From an uncultured Lachnospiraceae bacterium (GTDB lineage: Bacteria; Bacillota; Clostridia; Lachnospirales; Lachnospiraceae): 42,951 bases of DNA. The number at the start of each line of letters is the position of its first letter. The stretch's first letter is position 1. The notes below the pieces were generated by a model. That model saw nothing but the letters and a program-made list of their open reading frames with translations, had not been told where the DNA came from and did not search any database. A program made the position numbers and the translations under genes. The stretch covers positions 1 to 42,951 of the forward strand of contig CAJTYM010000039.1 of the NCBI GenBank assembly GCA_910583835.1. Direction: 5' to 3'. This document shows positions 33,597-41,952 of the stretch, one piece after another.

Positions 33597-34766
33597 TTAA
33601 AATCTGTCTTTCTCCACAGCCTGTATCATGCGTTTCAGTTGATGTATGTAGGAAAAGTTATCCCGGATTTTGATATATCCGTTCATGGCAATCCGTAGCC
33701 GCTCCTCTTCGTGGGAAAGGTAGTAGGCAGTTTTTGCCATCAGCTCATCTAAATCGTGAAAGACCTCAATCTCTTTGCCAATCGTAAAATAATCTTCAAT
33801 CTCCTGCTGGTAGTTGGTCAGCACAAAGCCGCCGGAACCCATAATATCTAAAATGCGCTGCGGCATTCCGGTCTCAATGGATGGCAGGGTAATATTGAGG
33901 TTAATCTTGCTCAGGTAAAAGATTTTATTCATGGCAGTGTAGTAATTGACGCCCTGATGCACCCGGACATTCCGCAGGTAGGAACAGTCGCTTCTCGTAT
34001 ACAGGTCTACAGCGTAATGTTCCGCCAGGGTATTCAGTACAGTAGTCCGGTCCATCTCTGCAAGTTTTCTGGATAACAGCAGAAGGCCCAGATATAAGTC
34101 AAGGTCCATCTGCTGACGGTTCCAGACATTTGCCTGAAAATGCCCGGTCATAAAATCAGCTGTTCTCTGGGAAACCCGCGGCCATGGCTTCATGGTATGC
34201 CAGCTGCAGAGATTTTTCAGAAGATATACTTTCAGTTCGGCGGCAATGTCTTCCGGCAGCTGTGAGACAAAACTATTGTAAGAATTGTTCTCATAGAGGT
34301 TTCCGACAAAGGAAATATCACAGGTAAAGGCTTTTTCATCTTCCGGTGTAATGTCCAGCGCGCCGGTGCGGGAAAGGTTTACTCCCATTGGCAGATAATA
34401 TAAATGAGGAATACCGAAAGATTTCATATGTTCATATTCTGCACGGTCAAAAATAAACAGATAATTGCAGGGATTTTTCACTGCCGGATGGAACAGGGAT
34501 ATCAAAGGAGAATCATACACCCAGCCAATATATGGAAAGTGATATTTTTGACACAGGTCTGAGATTTCCGGCACAAAAAGATAGGAAATCAGGCAGTCAA
34601 AGTCGTGGTCAGAGAGAAATGTATCCAGTTTCTCAAACTCCTCCGGCACAGGAGCCAGCGGGTCAAACTCTGCGCCTTCGTAGATATCAGCATGTAAGCC
34701 CATCTCCAATAATGCCCAGGGGAGATCGAAACTGGAGTTTTTTACGCGGATAAATAAGAAATTCAT
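33597..34766 (-). CDS. CgeB-like glycosyltransferase, first of three paralogues
   Basis: A 389-residue member of the same group, with YIGWVYDSPLISLF, ISFVGNLYENN and INLNITLPSIETGMPQRILDIMGSGGFVLTNYQQEIEDYF. The frame extends to 34820, but the ATG at 34766 has GGAGGTACGCT just upstream and matches the N-terminus of the paralogues (MNFLFIRV against MNILFIDW). It heads the three-gene operon, divergent from fliB. Named for CgeB, a B. subtilis spore-surface protein; in this setting next to flagellin, a flagellar glycosylation role is more likely than a spore role. Confidence 0.86.
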   Translation of the reverse strand: MNFLFIRVKNSSFDLPWALLEMGLHADIYEGAEFDPLAPVPEEFEKLDTFLSDHDFDCLISYLFVPEISDLCQKYHFPYIGWVYDSPLISLFHPAVKNPCNYLFIFDRAEYEHMKSFGIPHLYYLPMGVNLSRTGALDITPEDEKAFTCDISFVGNLYENNSYNSFVSQLPEDIAAELKVYLLKNLCSWHTMKPWPRVSQRTADFMTGHFQANVWNRQQMDLDLYLGLLLLSRKLAEMDRTTVLNTLAEHYAVDLYTRSDCSYLRNVRVHQGVNYYTAMNKIFYLSKINLNITLPSIETGMPQRILDIMGSGGFVLTNYQQEIEDYFTIGKEIEVFHDLDELMAKTAYYLSHEEERLRIAMNGYIKIRDNFSYIHQLKRMIQAVEKDRF

Positions 34767-34895
34767 AGCGTACCTCCAAGAAATAGTGTATAATATTTTA
34801 ATGGAACTGAATAGAGGCATCGGGATTCCTCCTCATGCCATATTATATCATGAATTGCCTCGCAATCATACAAAAAATACAGGAAAAGAGAAAAG

Positions 34896-35912
34896 ATGTT
34901 TCGTGTTGATAAGATAAATTATTTTGACAAGTTTCACTGCATTATGGGGGAATGCCCGGATAATTGCTGCGAAATGGATTGGAATATTTTAGTGGATGAT
35001 ATATCGTATGCCAAATATCAGGCATGTAAAGAAGAGGACGTGCGAAATTTCATATCTCAGGAGATACCGCATAAGATATTGAAGAAAAACCACAAATGCC
35101 CATTTTTTCAGGCGGACGGCCTATGTATGCTGCATAAGGAATATGGAGAAGGTTTTTTGTGTGAGACATGCAGGAATTATCCGAGGCTTACATCTTGTTA
35201 TGAAGATTTATATGTCGTATCGTTGGCCCCATCTTGCCCAGCGGTGCTGGAACTGCTGTGGCTTCAGGAGAGAACAGAGATAAAGACAGAGGTTTTTTAT
35301 GAATGTCAGGAAGATTTAAAGGAAGAGAAGTTTGAGATGTCAGAAAGTCTGGCCGCAAAGCTTCGGTTCAGAGAAGAATTGCTGGAAATTGCCAGGGACA
35401 GGCAATTTAGTTTGGCAGAACGTGTGAAGCAGATGGCGGCGGTCTTAGGCATGGCAGGCTTTTCGGAAGATTTGCCTCAGGCAGTGGAATGGGCCAGGGA
35501 TTATATAAGGGAGAATTGCCTGATTAATAGGGGGATTAGGCGGCAGTCGGAATTGATTGCCGGGACAGTATTTGATGAAAGAATGGCATTAAATATTGTC
35601 TGTGGGAATTTAGGATTTCAAAGGTTTTTCGAACATATCCTGGTTTACAGTATCATTGAGCAGGTATTCCGTATGGAGAAGATGGGGGACAGAGATAAAC
35701 ACAGGTGGTTGGAAAAGATTGTCCTGCGCCTTGCAGTTATGCAATATTGGCTAGCGCTTCTGTATGGCGTACAGGGAAAGGTTTCACGCGATGATTGCAA
35801 TACAGCGGTCTACAGCCTGATGCGGATATTAGACCATGACGAGGAAGCATGGGAGAAGTGTTACGGAAGATGGAAACGGGAAGTTGGCGGGCTGCCGTTG
35901 GTTCTGTGGTAA
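34896..35912 (+). CDS. fliB: Flagellin lysine N-methylase
   Basis: Methylates surface lysines of flagellin. The 338-residue product carries the cysteine-rich family core in order: FHCIMGECPDNCCEMDW (Cys15, Cys20, Cys24, Cys25), CPFFQADGLCMLH (Cys68, Cys77) and GFLCETCRNYPR (Cys89, Cys92), a likely metal or Fe-S binding cluster related to YkgJ-type proteins. The rest is helical. Length is somewhat shorter than Salmonella FliB (about 400). GGAAAAGAG lies before the start. It is divergent from the CgeB-like operon and heads the plus-strand part of the island, 3.8 kb from its presumed substrate gene. Confidence 0.88.
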   Translation: MFRVDKINYFDKFHCIMGECPDNCCEMDWNILVDDISYAKYQACKEEDVRNFISQEIPHKILKKNHKCPFFQADGLCMLHKEYGEGFLCETCRNYPRLTSCYEDLYVVSLAPSCPAVLELLWLQERTEIKTEVFYECQEDLKEEKFEMSESLAAKLRFREELLEIARDRQFSLAERVKQMAAVLGMAGFSEDLPQAVEWARDYIRENCLINRGIRRQSELIAGTVFDERMALNIVCGNLGFQRFFEHILVYSIIEQVFRMEKMGDRDKHRWLEKIVLRLAVMQYWLALLYGVQGKVSRDDCNTAVYSLMRILDHDEEAWEKCYGRWKREVGGLPLVLW

Positions 35913-35930
35913 GGGAATGGGAGGAGAGAT

Positions 35931-36968
35931 ATGAAGAAAATTTCTATTATCGTACCCTGCTATAATTCAGAAAAGTATATCGAAGAGTGCTTTGCTTCCC
36001 TGAGGAAGCAGACCTTAGGTCTGGGCAAGCTGCAGGTAATATTTGTAAATGATGCCTCTACAGATAATACGTTAGAGTATCTGCAGAAATATGCGGCAAA
36101 CTATCCCCAATCCGTGGAGGTGATTAATTTAGAGAAGAATCACCGGCAAGGAGGAGCGAGGAACCGTGGACTTGCCCGCGCTGTAGGTGAGTATGTGCTG
36201 TTTGTGGACTCCGATGACTGGCTGGATGATACCATGTGCGAAAAGGTCTACGCGAAAGCGGCAGAATATGATGTGGACATCCTGCAGTTCCCATTTGTCC
36301 ATGTGTATGGGGAAGGCAATATCCACAAAGATGAATGCAGCCGTTATGGGTTCCTGGACGCAGCTTCTGCAGAGATAAGGAAAGGGATGCTGCTGGGTAC
36401 GCTGTTTACGTTCGGCAGCCAGAACAAGTTATACCGCAGGACGCTGCTGGAACAATGGGAGGCAGCTTTCCCGGAGGGCGTGGTATATGAGGAGCCTTAT
36501 TTTGTATATCCATTGTTGTTTGAAGCCAGACGTTTCTATAGTATGGAAGAAGGGCTGTATTTTTACCGGCGGACGGGGCAGAGTGTGACCAATCAGCATA
36601 TGAATGAGAAAAATACGCTTTACGACCATCCATATGTCCAGCTGGAACTGCTGAAGAAACTCACCTCCCATAAGAATTATATCCAGGAATATTACAGCGA
36701 GATTGAATTTCATTTTTTACACAGTTATTATTTGGAGACCTTGTATTTTGCCGGGGTGGGCGGCAAATTTCTGGGTATAGATTATTTTCGTAATATGCAG
36801 AAGCTGGTGCTTGATTTATTTCCGGCATATGAAGAGAACCCATATCTGAAGCTGGAGAGGTTTGTGAAGCTTCGCAAGGTAATGTTGTCGGTCAAAGAAG
36901 ACTTTACCCAGGAACAGCTGGATATGTTCTGTGAGCAGACAGTCAGAATCATAGATGGGGAAGGATAG
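35931..36968 (+). CDS. Family 2 glycosyltransferase
   Basis: A 345-residue GT-A enzyme. The donor-binding start is ISIIVPCYNSEKYIEECFASLRKQ, followed by VIFVNDASTDNT and the DxD-type YVLFVDSDDWLDD. A helical C-terminal region contains YFYRRTGQSVTNQH. It closely parallels the minus-strand GT2 at 28848 in motif spacing and overall size. GGGAGGAGAG precedes the start, 18 bases after fliB, so the two are probably cotranscribed. The acceptor is likely flagellin or its growing glycan (context only). Confidence 0.9.
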   Translation: MKKISIIVPCYNSEKYIEECFASLRKQTLGLGKLQVIFVNDASTDNTLEYLQKYAANYPQSVEVINLEKNHRQGGARNRGLARAVGEYVLFVDSDDWLDDTMCEKVYAKAAEYDVDILQFPFVHVYGEGNIHKDECSRYGFLDAASAEIRKGMLLGTLFTFGSQNKLYRRTLLEQWEAAFPEGVVYEEPYFVYPLLFEARRFYSMEEGLYFYRRTGQSVTNQHMNEKNTLYDHPYVQLELLKKLTSHKNYIQEYYSEIEFHFLHSYYLETLYFAGVGGKFLGIDYFRNMQKLVLDLFPAYEENPYLKLERFVKLRKVMLSVKEDFTQEQLDMFCEQTVRIIDGEG

Positions 36969-37059
36969 CGCTTACATGGGATTATGGACAGATGTGCATA
37001 GAAATCAGGAGGAGATGATGGGTTCTGAGAGAACAGCTACAGGGCAGGAGGAAATCTAC

Positions 37060-37701
37060 ATGGAAGAGAAGAAGCGTGAGGCAGAACAAAAAAGGAGACT
37101 GAGGGAGGCATTTGCAGGCTGTCGACGGGAGATAGATAGTTTCCTTGTGCGGGAAGCCTATGGGGAATTGCTGGAATATTATCAGTCTGAGAAAATACAG
37201 CTGCTTTCTGAAATAGAAAATGATATAGCAGTACTGAGTATTATATTGGATATCTATAAAGAAGAATTACAAGAACCTGTGCCTAATGGTATTTTGAGCA
37301 ACATTCACAGCATGGAGGAAGCAAGGGGGCGTTATCTGCAAGTGAAGTTCCTCATGTGGAGGCTGGAATTTCTGGATGAAGATACACAGCTGGCAGAGTG
37401 GGTGGACAAGGATATGATATCTGTCCCTTTTTTCCGGCGTCTGATAGACGCTTCGTCATTTGAAAAGGTTAATACCGCCTTTAAACTGGCAATGCTTTTG
37501 AAGAAAAAGGGAAAAAGCAAACAGGCATTGTCCATGCTCGAATTTGTGGATAAGCTAAGTCCGGGCGAGGAAGCCGTATACTGTGAGATGGCGGATATCT
37601 GCATTCAGGCTGGGCGGATGAAAGAAGCCGTAGATTGCCTGAAAAAGATAACGTGCCCTACCGGCATCTTTGTGCAATATCAAGAAAAATGGGGAATTTG
37701 A
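37060..37701 (+). CDS. Helical repeat (TPR-like) protein of the glycosylation island
   Basis: I do not recognise the family. The 213-residue product is highly charged at the start (MEEKKREAEQKRRLREAF) and all-helical. The C-terminal 70 residues (AFKLAMLLKKKGKSKQALSMLEFVD, then AVYCEMADICIQAGRMKEAVDCLKK) look like two TPR units. The start is uncertain: ATG at 37060 has AGGAGG (37046-37051) at an ideal distance, while ATG at 37018 also has AGGAGG five bases upstream and would add 14 residues. It stands between two glycosyltransferase genes and ends one base before the next ATG, so it may act as a scaffold or regulator of the modification enzymes (inference). Confidence 0.7.
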   Translation: MEEKKREAEQKRRLREAFAGCRREIDSFLVREAYGELLEYYQSEKIQLLSEIENDIAVLSIILDIYKEELQEPVPNGILSNIHSMEEARGRYLQVKFLMWRLEFLDEDTQLAEWVDKDMISVPFFRRLIDASSFEKVNTAFKLAMLLKKKGKSKQALSMLEFVDKLSPGEEAVYCEMADICIQAGRMKEAVDCLKKITCPTGIFVQYQEKWGI

Positions 37702-37702
37702 G

Positions 37703-38380
37703 ATGGAGAACGGATTAGATGTAAATAAGATAGCTTTTATTATGTGCACCAACGATGAATTGTATGAACAAGAGTGCATCTCCTATATAGAACGGCTAAA
37801 GCTGCCGCTTGGATTTACGCGGGAAATCCTGACCATCAGGGGTGCAGCTTCCATGACCGCTGGGTACAATCAGGCGATGAAAGAATCACAGGCAAAATAT
37901 AAAGTATATCTGCACCAGGATGTATTTATCGTCCATCTGGACTTCGTAGAGAAGATTTTAGAACTGTTTCGGGAACCGGAGATTGGCATGGTCGGTATGG
38001 TCGGCAACCTGGAAATAGACAAGCGGGCTGCCCTGTGGCAAGGAAACCGCGTGGGAATGCTGCATTCTAACAGTGTCTACTTTGCGGATTCCTATCTGTT
38101 TGGCAAGATAGAGGGCAGATATCAGGAGGTTCAGGCTGTGGATGGGCTTCTGATGGCAACACAGTATGATGTTCCATGGAGGGAGGACATATTTAAAAAA
38201 TGGGATTTCTATGACGTTTCCCAGTGTATGGAATTCCGCAGGCGGGGATACCGTATTGTAGTTCCGCATATGGAATACCCCTGGTGTATCCATGATGATG
38301 GAATCCTCAATCTGGACAATTACTATGGTGAGAGGGATATATTTATAAACGAATATTTTGGAGGAACAGTGAATGGATGA
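37703..38380 (+). CDS. StrF-domain-like glycosyltransferase
   Basis: A 225-residue protein resembling the small glycosyltransferases of the StrF/Glyco_tranf_2_5 group. Visible features are IAFIMCTNDELYEQECISYI, the SMTAGYNQAMKESQAKYKVYLHQDVFI segment (the HQD standing in the place of the usual DxD), and VDGLLMATQYDVPWRED towards the end, with CIHDDG near the C-terminus. The ATG at 37703 follows GGGGAA by six bases and lies one base after the previous stop; an upstream start at 37670 would overlap that gene. Its stop overlaps the next start by eight bases, so translation is coupled with the GT-D gene. Confidence 0.8.
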   Translation: MENGLDVNKIAFIMCTNDELYEQECISYIERLKLPLGFTREILTIRGAASMTAGYNQAMKESQAKYKVYLHQDVFIVHLDFVEKILELFREPEIGMVGMVGNLEIDKRAALWQGNRVGMLHSNSVYFADSYLFGKIEGRYQEVQAVDGLLMATQYDVPWREDIFKKWDFYDVSQCMEFRRRGYRIVVPHMEYPWCIHDDGILNLDNYYGERDIFINEYFGGTVNG

Positions 38381-39473
38381 GAATTTAACAAAACTGGAAG
38401 CGCGGGTAGCCAGTTTGGAGGGACAGCTTGCACAACTGCAGAGAGAGAACCAGGAGTATAAGAAAGACAATGACACGCTGCTTCAGGCGATACGCAACCT
38501 GTATGGGGTTAACAGCGAGACCATGAATCAGATATCAAAAATCCTTACGAATCAGACCACGCTTGACATTACTCAGGGTATCATTCGTGTCAGGTGCGAT
38601 AATCTGAGGTATGAACTTCTAGACCCTATGTTCAAAAGGGAAGAGTACCATTTTCCTGTAATTATCAACACACAGGAGACCATTGATGAGATAATTAAGA
38701 GCCGTAAATCAATGGCGCGGTTTGGCGATGGTGAGTTTGCACAGATTATTAAGGTAAGCCGCCATAAATTCCAGAAGCTGGACGACAGGCTGGGACAGAG
38801 GCTTGAGGAGGTACTGCACAGCCATAACCCCAATGTGCTGATTGCGATTGCCAATAACTATGGTTCCCTGCAGGATTATACGGAATCTGCGGCAGACGCC
38901 ATCCGCATTTATATGTCAGCAGGCGATACCAGGGAACAGCATATGAAATTGCTGGAGCATGACAGGGTGTATTACGATGCCTATATGTCGCGCCCCTATG
39001 TGATGTACCGTGACTGGAAGACAGATCTGCCCAGGAAACGGTTTGCGCATCTCAAAGAAATCTGGAAAGACCGTGATGTTATCATTGTCGAAGGGGCGCA
39101 GACCAGAATGGGAGTGGGGAACGACCTGTTGGAGGGTGCGAAAGACATCAAACGCATCTTGGCTCCGGCAACCAGTTCCTTTGACAGATATGACGATATC
39201 TTGAAAGCAGCGCTGCAGTATGCGCAGAAGGATTCTTTGTTTCTGGTTGCCATGGGACCTTCGGCTGGCGTGCTTGCCTATGATTTGGCATTGGAAGGCT
39301 ATCAGGCAATTGATATTGGTCATATTGATTTGGAGTATGAATGGTTTCTTGCCGGAAAAGGAGAGCGGGTTGCTGTTCCCTGCAAATATAACAATGAACT
39401 GGAAGGCGATGACAATGCCATGGAACTGCATGACCCAGTGTATGAGGGACAGATTCTTGCCAGTTTCCAGTAA
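38373..39473 (+). CDS. GT-D-fold glycosyltransferase with N-terminal coiled coil
   Basis: A 366-residue protein whose residues 95-350 match the DUF1792/GT-D family, first described for a streptococcal adhesin-glycosylating enzyme. The hallmark SMARFGDGEF sits at about 113-122, with IVEGAQTRMGVGNDLLEGAK and ILAPATSSFDRYD further on and a C-terminal GHIDLEYEW. An N-terminal coiled coil (about 3-40) is fused in front and may mediate oligomerisation. It starts eight bases before the end of the StrF-like gene. Together with that gene it makes a plausible two-step glycan extension unit. Confidence 0.85.
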   Translation: MDENLTKLEARVASLEGQLAQLQRENQEYKKDNDTLLQAIRNLYGVNSETMNQISKILTNQTTLDITQGIIRVRCDNLRYELLDPMFKREEYHFPVIINTQETIDEIIKSRKSMARFGDGEFAQIIKVSRHKFQKLDDRLGQRLEEVLHSHNPNVLIAIANNYGSLQDYTESAADAIRIYMSAGDTREQHMKLLEHDRVYYDAYMSRPYVMYRDWKTDLPRKRFAHLKEIWKDRDVIIVEGAQTRMGVGNDLLEGAKDIKRILAPATSSFDRYDDILKAALQYAQKDSLFLVAMGPSAGVLAYDLALEGYQAIDIGHIDLEYEWFLAGKGERVAVPCKYNNELEGDDNAMELHDPVYEGQILASFQ

Positions 39474-39606
39474 TGGAGCTCTTATGCATCATAGAGCGTA
39501 TTAGGTAGGTATGTCAGGATGAGAAATCATATTCCAAATCCTGTTCCGAAATGGTTTTTAAGGAGTGCTGACAGAAGGATTTATCAGATAATTTTAGGAG
39601 GCTAGG
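39474..39606 (+). other. Short gap before the decayed genes
   Basis: This 133-base gap has no terminator. A 28-codon frame starts at ATG 39519 and ends at TAG 39603-39605 (MRNHIPNPVPKWFLRSADRR and eight more residues). It has only a poorly placed ribosome site and resembles nothing I know; it may be the remnant of a gene start. Confidence 0.35.
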
Positions 39607-39939
39607 ATGGCAGAGAATGAGTCTGAGGAAAAAATGGTATCTGTAATAATGCCGGCATATAATGAGGAAAAATATATCGGCGAGGCGATTGAAAGTGTGA
39701 TACGGCAGACGTATCAGAACTGGGAATTGATTATTGTCGATGATTGTTCCAAAGACAGTACGGTGGAAATCATCAAACAATATATGCTGCGTTCCAGCGT
39801 GCGTTTTCTGCAGGAGCATCCCCAGAGGCAGGCGGTGTTCAGCAGGCAGGAATTTATCTATGGGGAGTCGGACAGAGTTAAGGTATGGGAATTTCCAGTC
39901 ACTTATCAATACTGGCAATCCCCATATACATACGATTGA
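39607..39939 (+). pseudogene. Truncated family 2 glycosyltransferase remnant
   Basis: The frame encodes 110 residues. The first 60 are a good GT2 start (VSVIMPAYNEEKYIGEAIESV, then LIIVDDCSKDSTVEIIKQYM), but the DxD motif and everything after it are missing. Beyond about base 39790 the translation no longer resembles a glycosyltransferase, and from about 39893 another frame encodes the end of an epimerase. A normal GT2 has 230 residues or more. A strong TTAGGAGG still precedes the ATG, so a short, probably non-functional peptide may be made. An internal deletion that joined two genes explains the structure best. Confidence 0.75.
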
Positions 39940-40150
39940 GGAACTGGCGCTGATGATATGCGAGGAATTAGGGGCGGACAAGAACTTAATCCACTATTCA
40001 GACCTCCCGCCGCGGATGACATTGGTTAAACATTGTACTATAAGCAAGCAGAAAGAGTTGCTGGGCATTGAGACGAAGGTTCAGCTGGAAGAGGGAGTAA
40101 AGAGAGTCTGCGCAATGCTTCGCCAGAGAGAAAGCGGCAAAAGAAGGTAA
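39893..40150 (+). pseudogene. C-terminal remnant of an NAD-dependent sugar epimerase/dehydratase
   Basis: In a frame shifted from the GT2 remnant, about 80 residues resemble the C-terminus of extended short-chain dehydrogenases acting on nucleotide sugars: NTGNPHIHTIEELALMICEE, then a helix with ISKQKELLGIETKVQLEEGVKR. The N-terminal Rossmann GxxGxxG motif and the YxxxK catalytic pair are absent, so it cannot be active. It has no start or ribosome site of its own. It probably once made a sugar nucleotide for this island. Confidence 0.7.
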
Positions 40151-40221
40151 AGGCAAATGAAATAGACAATGTTTACAAAGATAAAGGGATGATATTGAAT
40201 TGCTGTAAATGGAGAATTGTT

Positions 40222-40782
40222 ATGGGATATTTTGTGCATGAAAGCAGCTATATAGAGAAAGACGTTCATATTGGAGATGGTACAAAAATCTGGCATTTTT
40301 GCCACATACAGTCGGGAGCCCATATTGGGAACAATTGTTCCCTGGGACAGAATGTAAATGTGGCGAATCATGTGACCGTAGGCAGCGATGTCAAAATCCA
40401 GAACAACGTATCCCTCTATGAGGGCGTTGTCCTTGAGGACGGCGTATTTTGCGGACCGTCCTGTGTATTCACCAATGATCTGACGCCGCGGGCAAGATAC
40501 CCAAAAGGCAGGGAAAATTATAAAAAAACGTTGGTGAAAGAGGGGGCGACGATAGGCGCGAACGCAACCATCGTCTGCGGCACTACGATAGGCAGGAACG
40601 CCATGGTCGGGGCGGGGGCGGTTGTCACCAGAGATGTTCCCGACAATGCGTTGGTCATGGGCATGCCGGCCAAAATCGCCGGCTGGGTGTGCGCGTGTGG
40701 AAATCGGCTGGATGAAGACGGTGTCTGTGCCAAATGTAAGAACAAATATGAGATTGCTATAATGGAAAAAGGTCTGGTATAA
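40222..40782 (+). CDS. Hexapeptide-repeat sugar N-acetyltransferase, WlbB/WbpD-like
   Basis: Predicted to acetylate the amino group of a nucleotide-activated amino sugar using acetyl-CoA. The 186-residue product is a left-handed beta helix of hexapeptide repeats (IGDGTKIWHFCHIQSGAHIG, then VTVGSDVKIQNNVSLYEGVV), with the family segment CVFTNDLTPRARYP. The C-terminus carries a CxC...CxxC pair (CACGNRLDEDGVCAKC), found in WlbB-type enzymes, probably a small zinc knuckle. The ATG at 40222 has GGAGA six bases upstream; a longer frame from 40189 lacks one. It is paired with the DegT aminotransferase 12 bases downstream: amination then acetylation of a 3-keto sugar. Confidence 0.88.
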   Translation: MGYFVHESSYIEKDVHIGDGTKIWHFCHIQSGAHIGNNCSLGQNVNVANHVTVGSDVKIQNNVSLYEGVVLEDGVFCGPSCVFTNDLTPRARYPKGRENYKKTLVKEGATIGANATIVCGTTIGRNAMVGAGAVVTRDVPDNALVMGMPAKIAGWVCACGNRLDEDGVCAKCKNKYEIAIMEKGLV

Positions 40783-40794
40783 GAGGGATGTAAG

Positions 40795-41952
40795 ATGGAA
40801 TTTCGGGATTTGCAAAGACAGTATCAATATTTAAAAGAGGAGATAGACGGAGCCATTTCCCAGGTGCTGCAGTCGGGCAGATTTATATCCGGCAGCGTTG
40901 TCAGGGAATTGGAAGAAGCATTGGCACAATATGTGGGCTGCCGGCACTGTATTTCCTGCGGCAATGGAACCGATGCGCTGGAACTGGCATTGCGGGCGTT
41001 GGATATAGGTCCGGGTGACGCCGTGTTTGTGCCGGACTTTACATTTTTTGCGTCCGGGGAGGTTGTCTCTACGGTGGGGGCGCTGCCGGTTTTTGTAGAT
41101 GTGGAACCGGACACTTATAATATATCTGCATCGGCGCTTGAGGAGGCTGTCTCAGCGGTAGCTGCGCAGGGGAAGTACAGACCCGGGGCAGTGATTGCCG
41201 TGGACTTGTTTGGGCAGCCGGCAGAATATGGCAGGATATGCCAGGTCACAAAAGAATATGGAATGTATTTAATTGAAGATGGCGCGCAGGGGTTTGGCGG
41301 GCGTATTGGAGATAAGCCGGCCTGCAGCTTCGGGGATATCTCGACCACATCGTTTTTCCCGGCAAAGCCGTTGGGCTGCTATGGCGATGGGGGAGCCATA
41401 TTTACCGATAACGATAATTGGAATCAGAAAATCCGCTCGCTGTGTGTCCATGGGAAATCGTCCCAAGGCAAATATGATAATATCCAGATAGGCATGAATT
41501 CCAGGCTGGACAGCATACAGGCAGCAATCCTTAAGGTTAAGCTGGCGGCATTTGAGGATAAAGAGTTAAGGCAGGTAAATGAATTTGCCGCAATATATAC
41601 GCAGGGCCTGAAAGATTTGGTGGGGGTTCCCCGTATACTGCCTGGCTATGAATCAAGCTGGGCGCAGTATACGATTCGCCTGGACAGCCAGCAGGAAAGG
41701 GCAATGCTGCAGGAGGAACTTGGCAAGCGTGGGATACCTACGATGATATATTACTGGAAGCCAATGCATGGACAGCAGGCATTTGCCGGCGGCAACTGCC
41801 AAAGCGGCAGAAATCAAAATACCGTCAGATTATGTGAGACAGTCCTTTCATTGCCGCTGTCACCGTATATGCTGCAGGAGGAATGCGATGAGGTGATAGG
41901 AAGTATTCATGAGATTTTAAAGGGATTGCGAGGGAGTATTGTGTATGGTTAA
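40795..41952 (+). CDS. DegT/DnrJ/EryC1/StrS aminotransferase, WlbC/WbpE-like
   Basis: PLP-dependent transaminase that aminates a keto sugar nucleotide. The 385-residue product has the fold start MEFRDLQRQYQYLKEEIDGAI, SCGNGTDALELALRAL, VDLFGQPAEYGRI, the EDGAQGFGG metal-free cofactor contact, and Lys191 in SFFPAKPLGCYGDGGA as the PLP Schiff-base residue. It matches best the enzymes that act after WbpA/WbpB-type dehydrogenases in UDP-diacetamido-uronic acid synthesis, but those upstream enzymes are not in this window. GAGGG precedes the start. Its last eight bases overlap the following membrane-Macro gene. Confidence 0.9.
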   Translation: MEFRDLQRQYQYLKEEIDGAISQVLQSGRFISGSVVRELEEALAQYVGCRHCISCGNGTDALELALRALDIGPGDAVFVPDFTFFASGEVVSTVGALPVFVDVEPDTYNISASALEEAVSAVAAQGKYRPGAVIAVDLFGQPAEYGRICQVTKEYGMYLIEDGAQGFGGRIGDKPACSFGDISTTSFFPAKPLGCYGDGGAIFTDNDNWNQKIRSLCVHGKSSQGKYDNIQIGMNSRLDSIQAAILKVKLAAFEDKELRQVNEFAAIYTQGLKDLVGVPRILPGYESSWAQYTIRLDSQQERAMLQEELGKRGIPTMIYYWKPMHGQQAFAGGNCQSGRNQNTVRLCETVLSLPLSPYMLQEECDEVIGSIHEILKGLRGSIVYG

